NCBI GenBank assembly: GCA_015501585.1
Contig: JADNRY010000153.1
Coordinates: 62,001-126,000, forward strand
Direction of reading: 5' to 3'
From: Rhodocollybia butyracea
Lineage: Eukaryota > Basidiomycota > Agaricomycetes > Agaricales > Omphalotaceae
DNA: 64,000 nt
Shown piece after piece: positions 11,201-20,674 of this stretch (the first letter of the stretch is position 1; each line of letters opens with the position of its first letter). The position numbers were made by a program, and so were the translations under genes. Under the pieces are notes generated by a model, which had not been told where the DNA came from, did not search any database, and saw only the letters and a program-made list of their open reading frames with translations.

Positions 11201-13175
11201 TAGCCAGCAAATTGTGTCCGGGTCAGAAGACAAGACTGTGAGGATTTGGGATAGGCAGTCTGCCAGGGAGATCCAAAGGTTGGAGGGCCACACTGACTTG
11301 GTCAGATCAGTGGCATTCTCTCCTGATAGCCAGCAGATTGTGTCTGGGTCATATGATAAGACTGTGAGGATTTGGGATAGGAAGTCTGGCAAGGAAATCC
11401 AAAGGTTAGAGGGCCACACTGAGTTGGTCACATCAGTGGCATTCTCTCTTGATAGCCAGCAGATCATGTCTGGCTCAGGTGACAAGACTGTGAGGATTTG
11501 GGATAGGAAGTCTGGCAGGGAAATCCACAGGTTAGAGGGCCACACTGAGCTGGTCACATCAGTAGCATTCTCTCGGGATGGCCAGGAGATTGTGTCTGGG
11601 TCAGATGACAAGACTGTGAGGATTTGGGACAGACAGTCTGGCAAGCAAATCCAAAGGTTGAAGGGCCACACTGACTGGGTCACATCCGTGGCATACTCTC
11701 CTGATAGCCAGCAGATTGTGTCTGGGTCATATGACAAGACTGTCAGGATTTGGCATAGGCATTCTGGCAGGGAAATCCAACGGTTGGAGGGTCACACTCA
11801 CTGGGTCACATCAGTGGCATTCTCTCCTGATAGCCACCAGATTATGTCTGGGTCATATGACAAGACTGTGAGGATTTGGGATAGGCATGGCGGGGAGATC
11901 TTAATCCATAGGTTGGAAGGCCACACTGACTCAGTCACGTCGGTGGCATTCTCTCCTGGTAGCCACCAAATTGTGTCTGGGTCAGGTGATAACACTGTGA
12001 GGATTTGGGATAGGCAGTCTGGCAAGGAAATTCAAAGGTTAGAGGGCCACACTCACTGGGTCACATCAGTGGCATTCTCTCCTGATAGCAAGCAGATTGT
12101 GTCTGGGTCATATGACAATACTGTGATGATTTGGGATAGGCAGTCTGGCAAGGAAATCCAAAGGTTGGAGGGCCACACTCACTGGGTCACATCAGTGGCA
12201 TTCTCTCCTGATAACCACCAGATTATGTCTGGGTCATATGACAAGACTGTGAGGATTTGGGATAGGCAGTCTGGCAGGGAAATCCAAAGGTTGGAGGGTC
12301 ATACTGAGTGGGTCACATCAGTGGCATTCTCTCCTGATAGCCAGCAGATTGTCTCTGCATCATATGACAGGACTGTCAGGATTTGGGATAGGCAGTCTGG
12401 CAGGGAAATCCAACGGTTGGAGGGCCACACTGACTGGGTTACATCAGTGGCATTCTCTCCTGATAGCCAGCAAATTGCTTCTGGGTCAGAAGACAAGACT
12501 GTGATGATTTGGGGTAGGCAATCTGGCCGGGAAGTCCAAAGGTTGGAGGGCCACACTGGGTTGGTGATATCAGTGGCATACTCTCCTGATAGCAAGCAGA
12601 TTGTTTCTGGGTCATATGACAAGACTGTGAGGATTTGGGATGCGGAGTCTGGCACGGAAATCCAAAGGTTGGAGGGCCACACTCAGTGGGTAACATCACT
12701 AGCATTCTCTCCTAATAGTCAGCAGGTTGTATCTGGCTCAGGTGACAAGACTGTGAGGATTTGGGATATACAGTCTGGCAGGGAAACGCAAAGGTCAGAA
12801 GGCCACACTGACAGGGTCACATCAGTGGCATTCTCTCCTGATAGCCAACCGCTTGTCTCTGGGTCAGATGACCAAATTATGGCCATATGGGACAGGCCAT
12901 CTGATATTCAAATTCATCTTGAAACAAATTCTGCCAACCAGTCCCTATATATACCCACAAAATATCCACTGTCATGGTGCATTGGCCAGGACTCTTGGTT
13001 AGTATCAGTCTCTGGTTCTGCACCTCTCCTGTGGCTCCCCAGCCATCTCCATCCTGGACTTTACACCTCCCTAACTTCTCTGATTATAAGTTGTAATGGC
13101 ACCACCAAAGTGTCATTTACTAATTCTAAACTTGGGATCCACTGGGCTGATTGCTACACTCCTCAATTTAACTGA
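8275..13175 (+). CDS. NACHT-WD40 STAND protein A (NLR-like), carries a 1-nt frameshift
   Basis: The start is ATG 8275 (MSQPQRSRTRDKFRQFFRS), a basic Ser/Arg-rich N-terminus followed by a helical region. Small exons are 8275-8547, 8603-8702 and onward, joining in frame to RLLLNNWVRSKHAQWN near 9,149. The NACHT domain has P-loop GEGGSGKST (about 9,332) and Walker B VLVIVDALDE (about 9,630). A winged-helix/linker region follows. An intron after LKK (about 10,760-10,808) leads into an exon with 15 WD40 repeats of 42 residues. Such proteins act as cytosolic switches in non-self recognition and programmed cell death in fungi (HET-E/HNWD type); that role is family knowledge. Compared with the paralogue at 38,349, one base is missing near 10,481-10,490 (NIC|AWRLL instead of NICSLESSFLPDNE), so the NACHT and WD40 frames no longer join. 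It may be a recent pseudogene. Confidence 0.8.
11022..12897 (+). repeat. Array of 15 WD40-coding repeats, 126 bp each
   Basis: The consensus repeat reads LEGHTxxVTSVAFSPDSQQ then IVSGSxDKTVRIWDRQSGRE. Copies are nearly identical in nucleotides. Variation concentrates at a few codons: the two after GHT (DQ, DL, EL, DW, HW, DS, EW, GL, QW, DR), the one after SGS (Y/E/G/D), and the Q/H/K before I. Fifteen blades would make two seven-bladed propellers plus one. Confidence 0.9.
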
Positions 13176-13744
13176 CCCTTTAATGATTCATGAGCTGTGT
13201 TACTGTAATATGCTTATCCTTCTTTTACTGTAACCTTGGAGTAAAACTCTTTACTACAATTTGCATCAGGGGTTCTGGCTACTGATGTCTCGTTGTCTGA
13301 AAAACATTGCGGTCTGCCAAAGAAGTGTGTTTGGGGATCAAGACGAGGGATACTTGATGCTTGAGGACATGCCAGTCCCATTAAGCAAAACGGGTTGTTT
13401 TTATAATAAATGAGTATCGGGACCACCCTTATTTTAACAGCAGTTGATTGAACAGGCTCCATCCGTTCCTGAAGCCACATTTTCCATACTGCGCACTAAT
13501 TTTTTTTTTTCAAAGATGCAGCAAGACAAATCATCTTGACTGGACACAAGATCCAAAGGTATCTAGCTTGGGGCCTTGGGCAAGTGGGGCCCAAATCGCG
13601 GTAAGATCTGACTGAATTATTGTCGTTTGCGAAATAGTTTGGACTTGTGAGAAATCACACACAAAACAAGTAAAATCCATAAGAACTCTAGCTTGCTCAG
13701 TTCTTCATCGTTTGCCTTCAATTTATGCGTGATTTATGCCAGAA
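13176..13744. other. 3' flank of NACHT-A
   Basis: Parts (about 13,190-13,500) are homologous to the 3' flank of NACHT-B (about 41,970-42,490), including a shared GGTCTGCCAAAGAAGTG stretch. This marks the edge of the duplication. No gene was seen. Confidence 0.45.
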
Positions 13745-13752
13745 CATGTATC

Positions 13753-14429
13753 TAGAGATGTCCACGAGTCCAAGTCTTCACAAGTACTTGCAGGTAAGAT
13801 CCGTGGGAGAACCCGCAAGTATGTGACTCGCGGATCCCAGGATCTGTTTCCCACGGGTCAGGCGCGGGTCACAAGTCAGACATTTGCAATTTTCAGTTGA
13901 CTTGCAAGTACTTGTGTGACTTGTGCAAGCAATATGAACTCATATATTTGTTATTGGTGATCAAAACTTACAGTAATTAATAGTATCATATTTATTATAG
14001 TACTTATCAAGTACTGCCACACATGTTTGAGGTTGTAGACAGCTCACAGCGACTGAGCGCTTATTTTAGCGCCCAATCGCCGTAGGCTGTCTACAATCCA
14101 AAGCCTAACTGTTAGTACATTTTTACTTCATACCATAGTATGAAATTAGTGTAACAAGTAAAGTACAGGTTTTTAATAGCATTATACACTGTACAATCAC
14201 TGTATGTAAGTAAATAATGGTAAATACTTGTGAATATAGCTGTAACTACTTGATTAGTGTGCAGATCCACAAGTACTTGTGAGACCCGCAAGTACTTGCA
14301 GATAATACTTGCAAGTCAGTGACCCGTTTCCCACGAGTCAGCCGCGGGTCACGAGTCAGGCCTTTTAGGCCACAAGTACTTGCGCTCCGGATCCAAGTAT
14401 ACTTGGATCCGGACTCGTGGACATCTCTA
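13753..14429. mobile_element. hAT-type MITE, copy 1 (677 bp)
   Basis: The ends are TAGAGATGTCCACGAGTCC and its inverse GGACTCGTGGACATCTCTA. The 8-bp target duplication CATGTATC is exact on both sides (13,745-13,752 and 14,430-14,437). A TAGAG end with an 8-bp duplication is the hAT signature. There is no coding capacity. The interior is rich in CAAGTACTTG-like motifs and holds a GTAGACAGC...GCTGTCTAC palindrome. Copy 3 differs mainly by a 10-bp deletion. Confidence 0.9.
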
Positions 14430-14871
14430 CATGTATCTAGGGCCCCATGTCCTTAGATATATGAATATCTGATTTTTTGTTGTTTTTATCTGCTGGGGGG
14501 TCTTTGAGATCATTTGAATTCTAGTCAAGGGGGTTCAAAAAATATAATTCATGACCAGACGTCGATTTTTTTTCCCTGGGCTCTACCCTCGGACTAACTA
14601 ACTATGTAATCATTCCCACGGCTATATATATAGTAAATCAAGATAAGATAAGACCCCACGCTATTCTCTACCGTTGCTTTGAGCTAGTACATGCATCGCA
14701 GGTCCATTTTTTAGTATGGTAATAGTGCAACACACTCCATATGGTACTGCACATGATGTCAATCCCATTAGTACTTAAATGGCCTTGAGTGACAGGAAAC
14801 ATACCCAAACAGTTTTGCAGCCTTTCCTCTGACATTCAACTACTGTCAGCGCTGTTTTTTTTTGGCCTCGG

Positions 14872-16124
14872 TGTAATGCCTCCGCCTATCCATAATCACC
14901 ACTGACCGTATCCGGCGATACGGTCATCCTAGACGCTGCCAATAGACCAAATGGTCTATCTTATCATTCTATTTATTATTAATTATATCATAAATCCGTT
15001 ACTATAAGTATTGTACGATTACTTAAGAGTCTAGTTAGTCTTTTACACCGTCGTACACACAATAGTATCCTATTTGTCGTGTTCACTGCACTGTCCTTGA
15101 GTGGACATTTGAAGGCACCATTATTGGTGTCTTTGATTGTTGCATCCAAGCAACAACCATTCATCAAGCTGCACGGCAGTTTGACCTTATTGAGTACTCA
15201 CCTGATATGGGTGTGAGGGATTATTATTCCTCACTTACACGGTGGGCATCACGGATGCTCCAAACACCGGATGATGCAACAAACCGGAAATGGTTCATTG
15301 AGGGATTACCCTTCAATATTATCAGGCAACTCATGAACAAGGGGATCGTTCTGGAGTATGCCAAATTAGAAGTGATGGTCAGAGCCGTCGCACGCATTGA
15401 GGACCACACAGCCCTCACTAACTATTATGTCTCATCTAGGAATAGAGATGACAAAAAATCATCAGAATACCCTGATGAATCAGATAGTGAGAACATTGGA
15501 TATGTTCTTGAGCCTATTGAGGAGGACACCTCCTTAAAAATTGGAAAGGATAAACCTTCCAAATAAATTATTATTGGATTCAGATGCCCAGGTAATATGC
15601 CTTACCTGGGCATCGCTACTTATTCTCAACTCGGATTCTCACTGAGAATCCCCCTCAAGCACTACTTGGAAACTCCCGAGTCTGCACGTTGAACATTCGG
15701 ACATTTCCGAATCAAATCATGCTCTGGTGGTTCGCCCCACTATTGTTTGATTTGGATAAGTCCGAAAATCTGATGCGGCCGCATCAATTAAATCCCGTAC
15801 TTGATGCGGGATCATTCTATGTTAAACCAAATGAAAATGGTTTGGATGGTGATGATGTCATTACCATTTTCGATTCACATCCCTGATGTTAATCTGGTGG
15901 GGGAGGGTGTAACGCCTCCACCTATCCATAATCACCACTGACCGTATCCGGCAATACGGTCATCCTAGACGCTGCCGATAGACCAAACGGTCTATCTTAT
16001 CATTCTATTTATTATTAATTATATAATAAATCTGTTACTACTAGAAGTATCATACAATTACTTAAGAGTCTAGTTAGTCTTTTACACCGTTGTACACACA
16101 ATAGTATCCTATTTGTCATGTTCA
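14872..16124 (+). mobile_element. Short LTR retrotransposon with gag only (TR-GAG-like)
   Basis: Two direct terminal repeats, 14,872-15,085 and 15,908-16,124, both start TGTAA(T/C)GCCTCC and end TGTTCA. A purine tract (GGTGGGGGAGGG) sits just before the right repeat. The interior of about 820 bp encodes only a gag-like frame. No exact 5-bp target duplication is seen (CTCGG left, CCGGT right). The structure fits a non-autonomous Ty3-type element. Confidence 0.8.
15093..15566 (+). CDS. Gag-like protein fragment of the LTR element
   Basis: The frame reads VLEWTFEGTIIGVFDCC, then a middle part with MGVRDYYSSLTRWASRML and TPDDATNRKWFIEGLP, then an acidic tail. The pattern (LTRWAxxML..PDD...xxFIxGLP) is that of retrotransposon gag proteins in mushrooms. 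The first Met in this frame is at 15,207, but homology extends upstream, so the true start may be lost. No zinc knuckle, protease or polymerase is present. Confidence 0.6.
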   Translation, partial: VLEWTFEGTIIGVFDCCIQATTIHQAARQFDLIEYSPDMGVRDYYSSLTRWASRMLQTPDDATNRKWFIEGLPFNIIRQLMNKGIVLEYAKLEVMVRAVARIEDHTALTNYYVSSRNRDDKKSSEYPDESDSENIGYVLEPIEEDTSLKIGKDKPSK

Positions 16125-16251
16125 CCGGTCTTCTTAAGGACTTTGCCCATAGGGCGCGTTATATTCAGTGATGCCTTGGTGATTGTAATATCACAAATGC
16201 ACTTGAAAGAGTCATTAAATTTCATCCGCGTTTGCTTTCTTGATGAGCGTC

Positions 16252-16332
16252 GTGATGGTTCCCCCTGATTTGGACCACCATTCAATGTGATAGTGATGGT
16301 TCCCCTGATTTGGACCACCATTCAATGTGATA
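16252..16332. repeat. Direct tandem duplication, about 41 bp x 2
   Basis: GTGATGGTTCCCC..GATTTGG and the following ACCACCATTCAATGTGATA occur twice back to back, differing by one C. This is a recent local duplication just outside the gag-only element. Confidence 0.85.
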
Positions 16333-16399
16333 TTAGATGCAGCAGCAGACTCTGAATTGATGCCCATCTCGTTGCTGGAGAGGATTACCAAAGTGTCTG

Positions 16400-17067
16400 A
16401 AGCAGTGATTTATGAGTTGACAAGGTTCATAAATAATAATTAACTAACCTTGTATGTTCACACCTGTTGAACATGGAATTGGCACCATTTTTCATGCGTC
16501 TCAGGTAGGTCTTTGTTCTCCTCAGTGAGATTAGGGGGCACCTCATACCGATTTGGGCTGAATGTGCTGAGGTGGCAGCAGTGCTTATACCATACATTAG
16601 CAAAATTGCAATTCTGGTGCATGCGCCTGTAGCTACGCCCGTGAAACCGTGTTCTGCACAAGTACTATATGCTAAATGCTCCAGAAAGTGCCCAAAACAG
16701 GTCAATATATTGGGTGTCAATTTTTTTTTTGCAGCCTGGTCAGTGGACTAACTAACCTACCCACCGTCGGGCGCTAAAGTCTTTGGACCCCCTTGGCTTT
16801 GCTAATGCATAAATCTATGACAGCCTGTTGAAGGCAGTATAGACAAACTTGATTTGATTTGTGGCAGTGACAACGGAGCTGTTGGCTAGGAATTGAGGTA
16901 CTTGACGGAAAAGTGGAGACACCAATAGCTTTCGACATAGGCAAGAGAAATGTGAGCGGCAAGGTCATAGGTGCAAGAAAGACTGAACAGTGTTCTGTTG
17001 AAGTGTGAAGGATAGTTGCAAGTGTCCCAGACAAAAGTTGCGGTTGGCGTTTGCCAATCAATTCCAT
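16400..17067 (-). other. Unassigned stretch with open minus-strand frames
   Basis: Open frames on the minus strand include one Cys/His-rich piece near 16,458-16,661 (WYKHCCHL...LPETHEKWC). It could be the tail of an unknown transposon protein. I cannot assign it and cannot show it is expressed. Confidence 0.2.
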
Positions 17068-17079
17068 CAGGAAAGGTCT

Positions 17080-17345
17080 TGTTTACTTAAGTCAACCTGA
17101 GCTGGCTTGAGTATGTATTCCAACCCCAGGTTGACTTGAGTCAACTTGAGTAAATATTCCAACCCCAGGTTAACTCAAGCTAACTTGGGTAGATGGCTTC
17201 AACTCAGGCCAATCAGGTCATTTAAGTTGATGAGTGAACTTGAGGATTCTGATCCAAACCCCAGGTTAACTCAAGTTGACTTGGGTAGATAGCTTTGACT
17301 CAGGGTACTCAAGTCAACTTGAGAATTCTGATGCTACTCAGGTCA
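17080..17345. repeat. Cluster of CAACTTGAG / CTCAAGTTGAC motifs
   Basis: Imperfect copies of a unit containing CCAACCCCAGGTTAACTCAA and GTCAACTTGAG recur every 60-90 bp in both orientations. The same motif type occurs in the hairpin element at 25,130-25,359 and in the subterminal zones of the 12.3-kb transposon. This may be the remains of another Plavaka-related end. Confidence 0.5.
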
Positions 17346-17395
17346 GCTTGAATCACTTAAATAAACCTACAACTTAGGCAGACTTAGGCAAACTC

Positions 17396-18267
17396 TAGAG
17401 ATGTCCATGAGTCCGGGTCAAGTATACTTGCGACCCGTGGCGCAAGTACTTGTGGCCTATAAGGCTTGACTTGTGGCCCGTGGCTGACTCGTGGGAAACA
17501 GGTCACTGACTCACAAGTACTTGTGGATCTGTCTATTAAACAAGTAATTAGAGCTATAGTCACAAGTATTTACCATTATTTACTTGCATACATTGCTTGT
17601 ACAGTGTATAATGCTATCAAAAACCTGTACTATCTTGCTACACTAATTTCATACTATGTTATGAAGTAAAAATGTACTGACAGTTAGGCTTTGTATTGTA
17701 GACAGCTCACGGCGATTGGGCGCTAAAATTAGCGCCCAATCGCCGTGAGCTGTCTACAACCTCAAACATGTGTGGCAGTACTTGTTAAGTACTACAATAA
17801 AGATGATACTGTTAATTACTGTAAGTTTTGATCACCAATAAATAAATATATGAGTTCACAAGTCAGGCAAGTCAACCGAAATTTCCCAAAGCCTGACTTG
17901 TGACCCGTGGGAAACGGGTCTTGATATCTGCGAGTCAGATACTTGCGAGTTTTGTGGGATTTCTGTTAGGGAATCCGATGAGTGTCCAATCAGGCGGTCA
18001 GTCCTGGGATCCAACACAAGTAGTTAGTGCGGTTGAACAAGGTATTAGATACCTCGCAAACGCATGAGTACTACGGTACTACATGCAAGCTTATATACTG
18101 TACATACTGTATAGTATTGCTAATACGATGAGTAAGTACACGGACATATGAACATACCGATCTGGCTAACTAATCTCCGGAGTTGCCACATCGGCAATAT
18201 ACAACAAGTTTTCCCACGGATCTTAACTGTGAGTACCTGTCAAGACTTGGACTCGTGGACATCTCTA
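17396..18267. mobile_element. hAT-type MITE, copy 2 (872 bp)
   Basis: Terminal TAGAGATGTCCATGAGTCC and inverse GGACTCGTGGACATCTCTA, flanked by the exact 8-bp duplication GCAAACTC (17,388-17,395 and 18,268-18,275). It is in the opposite orientation to copy 1 and longer. It holds the near-perfect 60-nt palindrome at 17,698-17,757. Confidence 0.9.
17698..17757. repeat. Near-perfect 60-nt palindrome
   Basis: GTAGACAGCTCACGGCGATT... pairs with its own complement over about 29 of 30 positions, with a centre of AAAATT. Diverged copies lie in MITE copies 1 and 3 and, outside any MITE, around 18,588-18,640. Confidence 0.85.
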
Positions 18268-18587
18268 GCAAACTCAAGCTTATCTCAAGCCAGTAGAGTA
18301 TTCAGTGTAAGGAACCAATTTTTACTATTTGTATACTATACTACTTCAAACAAACACGCAGAAATCTACTGTGTTTATACTCTACTACTATAGACTGGGA
18401 ACTTGTAATAATAAGATGCTTTTGTGGTGTGCACACCTGAGAGGAGAGCACAGTGCTTAAAGTAGTAAAAAGTTCCTAACTGTGGAATGAAATAAAGGAG
18501 AAACAGTCACTCAAGGTGGCAGGAGTAATCCTAAACCCAAGGTAAATTGAAGGAGATGTGAAGAATACTGAATCTCGTGGTGCGGCG

Positions 18588-18640
18588 TTTGGGCGCTAAT
18601 TTAAGCGCCTTGCGCCGTTAGCTGTCTACAATCAAAACAA
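18588..18640. repeat. Diverged copy of the GTAGACAGC palindrome
   Basis: GCGGCGTTTGGGCGCTAATT, then AAGCGCC and CGTTAGCTGTCTACAATC, matches the palindrome core found in the hAT MITEs but sits outside them. This suggests the palindrome moves on its own. Confidence 0.55.
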
Positions 18641-18766
18641 GTTTTGCTACTACTAAGTACTAATACTATACTACAAACATTGTTCATTGTAAGTATCTAG
18701 TATATTTACTTACAATTTTACTAGGTCTTTGTACTAATACTTGTGAATGGTGTCGACACAAGTGCC

Positions 18767-18884
18767 ATTTAAGCGCCTTGGCCATCACCCAGATTAGGAA
18801 GTTCTTTCCTAGTTATGCGCGAAGTACTTACTCTGTAACTAGGAAAGAACTTCATAATCCGGGTGATGGCCAAGGCGCCTAATT
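18767..18884. repeat. Long hairpin with arms of about 48 bp
   Basis: The left arm (from AAGCGCCTTGGCCATCACCC to TTTCCTAGTTA) pairs with the right arm (TAACTAGGAAAGAACTTC to GGGTGATGGCCAAGGCGCC) around a roughly 20-nt spacer, with few mismatches. It is a hairpin MITE or folded repeat with no coding potential. The rest of 18,270-19,322 holds TTGTACA/GCAAAGTTT-like short repeats (about 18,905-19,075) and no gene. Confidence 0.8.
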
Positions 18885-19322
18885 GTAGTCTGCTTTTTAC
18901 GATAGTTATAAGATGTTAAAAACATTGTACACTTCTACAATACTTGTGCAAAGTTTGTATTTGTATGAAAACAATAATTATAAGATAGTTACAAACATTG
19001 TACACTTATATGATACTTGGGCAAAGTTTGTGCAAAGTTTATACAAAAGTCTGTATGATGTTTGTACAGTGTTGGTCTGGGCAGGCATGTTGATACTTGC
19101 CACTGGGCAGTGAGCATCAACTGTCAAGACTCACACTCATGTGATGGCGGACTTCTGATTGTCAGCGCACAGTGTTTACGTGGCATTTCCCAGGCAACAC
19201 TTTTACTTTTGCTCTCTCACCATGCTCCCGCTCAGCCTGTCAACACCAGTTTCTCACTAACCCTTTGCAGTAAGCTAGTCTATTCTGCTCTTTCCTCATA
19301 CCATTGACTTCTTTGGTAATAT

Positions 19323-19649
19323 TGAAACTATTGAAATAAAAGAGAGTTCTCAGCGACAGCGGTAGAACAATGCTGTATTATGTACCTATTGAAATAAAAG
19401 AGAGTTCCAGGTACATAGTCAGTAATAAGTACAAGAAATAAAGAATGTGAGTACTAACCTCAGCAACAGTGGTAGAACGACGCTGAGGTGTCAATATGTA
19501 TGTATAGAATTAAAAGAATGTGTCACGTGTGACATATGTAAAGGTCAATATAAAAAACCAGGAAGCTTCCTGGTTTTTGCGCTTGCATTACGGCATGAAT
19601 CCATGAACGTATAGATGACATAACAAGATAAGATCATCAACTTTTAACA
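19323..19649 (-). repeat. 3' LTR of the copia element
   Basis: TGAAACTATTG...CTTTTAACA on the plus strand (TG...CA both ways). On its inner side lies a purine-rich tract (AAGTGGGAG on the minus strand), as expected next to a 3' LTR. Confidence 0.9.
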
Positions 19650-19816
19650 CTCCCACTTGGGCGTGGCTTCATACCTAGCATGCGCACAAATGCTAAGTGC
19701 TTCTCACCATATAATCCCTTTGTAAATCCATCAGTAGCTTGTTGAGCAGTTGGAACATAGTCCAGATCAATCTGGCCATCAGAGATTGCAAAACAAATAA
19801 AGCTGGGGAGGTGGTA
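19650..19816 (-). pseudogene. Copia RNase H C-terminal end
   Basis: The minus strand encodes ISDGQIDLDYVPTAQQATDG followed by FTKGL..KH..FVRMLGM, the classic tail of copia polyproteins (YVPT..Q.AD.FTK.L). It is joined to upstream RNase H only across the insertion at 19,822-20,380 and a small deletion. Confidence 0.85.
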
Positions 19817-19821
19817 CAATC

Positions 19822-20380
19822 ATGCCGACTTGCCAAGGCTTGGATCACCTTTGGATCATCATGGCCATTAGCCTGGCATCTCTCCGATTCCTTTCCAATA
19901 CTTATCTCTTCATCTTATCTCTCACATCTTATCTTTGTCCAATACCGGAAGGTCTTGGACTCATTCAGACTATCACATCATTGGTCTTTATTATCTTATG
20001 ACTTTATTACCTTCCTGAATCATTCATTACTATTGTCTTATATTGATATTACTTACTTTGGTCTCCTGAACTTGTCCCCGACTATTGTCTTTTCCATTAG
20101 TATATAAGTAGTGGTACTTTGTACAGTAGACCTCAGTTTAAATATCAACTTGGATAACCAAGGCACTCTGTCCAACTAAGTTCCGTCTTAGTACTCTCTT
20201 GTCTTTATACTCTTTGGCCCTTCATAGGCCAAATCTATCTCGGTCTCTCTCTTGGGACTGCTCGGCGTGACGAGGGTCTAGCTAATAGCTATACCGCATG
20301 TCCCACTCTCTTTATTATCTCTGATATCGGTCTGAGACTAACTTCGTTGATATATCCCTCTCGGGCCCTCCAGTCTTGCA
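19822..20380. mobile_element. LTR-like insertion (probable solo LTR), 559 bp
   Basis: It is flanked by CAATC on both sides (19,817-19,821 and 20,381-20,385). The interior has a TATATAAG promoter-like box near 20,100 followed by a pyrimidine-rich transcript-start-like zone, as in Ty3-type LTRs. Removing it brings two pieces of copia RNase H together. It begins ATGCC and ends TTGCA, so the TG...CA rule holds only if the border is moved by one base. Confidence 0.5.
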
Positions 20381-20385
20381 CAATC

Positions 20386-20674
20386 TTAACAGGAGGTTTG
20401 AAGTTTGCTGCTCCAACTAATAGCAGCTCCACACATGAGGAAAACATATCCACTAGTGGATCATCAAGTATCCACATCACCAGCCCAATCTGAATCAGAG
20501 TATCCAAGGATAAGAGAGATGAGTTCATCTATGATTGTGCCATCATACTCAATAACCCAGTCTTTGGTACCACCCAAGTAGCAAAAACAGTGCAGAGCTT
20601 CATTTAAATGAATCTCACCTGGATTTGAGCAGTAGCGGCTCAAAATACCTACAGCAAAGGCAATATCCGGGCGT
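20386..20674 (-). pseudogene. Copia reverse transcriptase end and RNase H start
   Basis: The minus strand reads RPDIAFAVGILSRYCSNPG ... GYSDSDWAGDVDT with two stops, then STSGYVFLMCGAAISWSSKL. This is the RT-RNase H junction of copia elements (D in SDSDWAG is catalytic). It continues the frame that stops at 22,589 (MLASR|PDIAF), showing that the DNA between is an insertion. Confidence 0.88.

Noticed and set aside
11162..12705. Long minus-strand open frames across the WD40 array (also 41,069-41,770)
   Set aside because: They are antisense shadows of a 126-bp repeat whose length is a multiple of three. They repeat the same Trp/Ser-rich block and have no independent signals.
11022..12897. Evenly spaced repeats that could suggest a CRISPR array
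   Set aside because: The unit is coding, contiguous without spacers, and the genome is eukaryotic.
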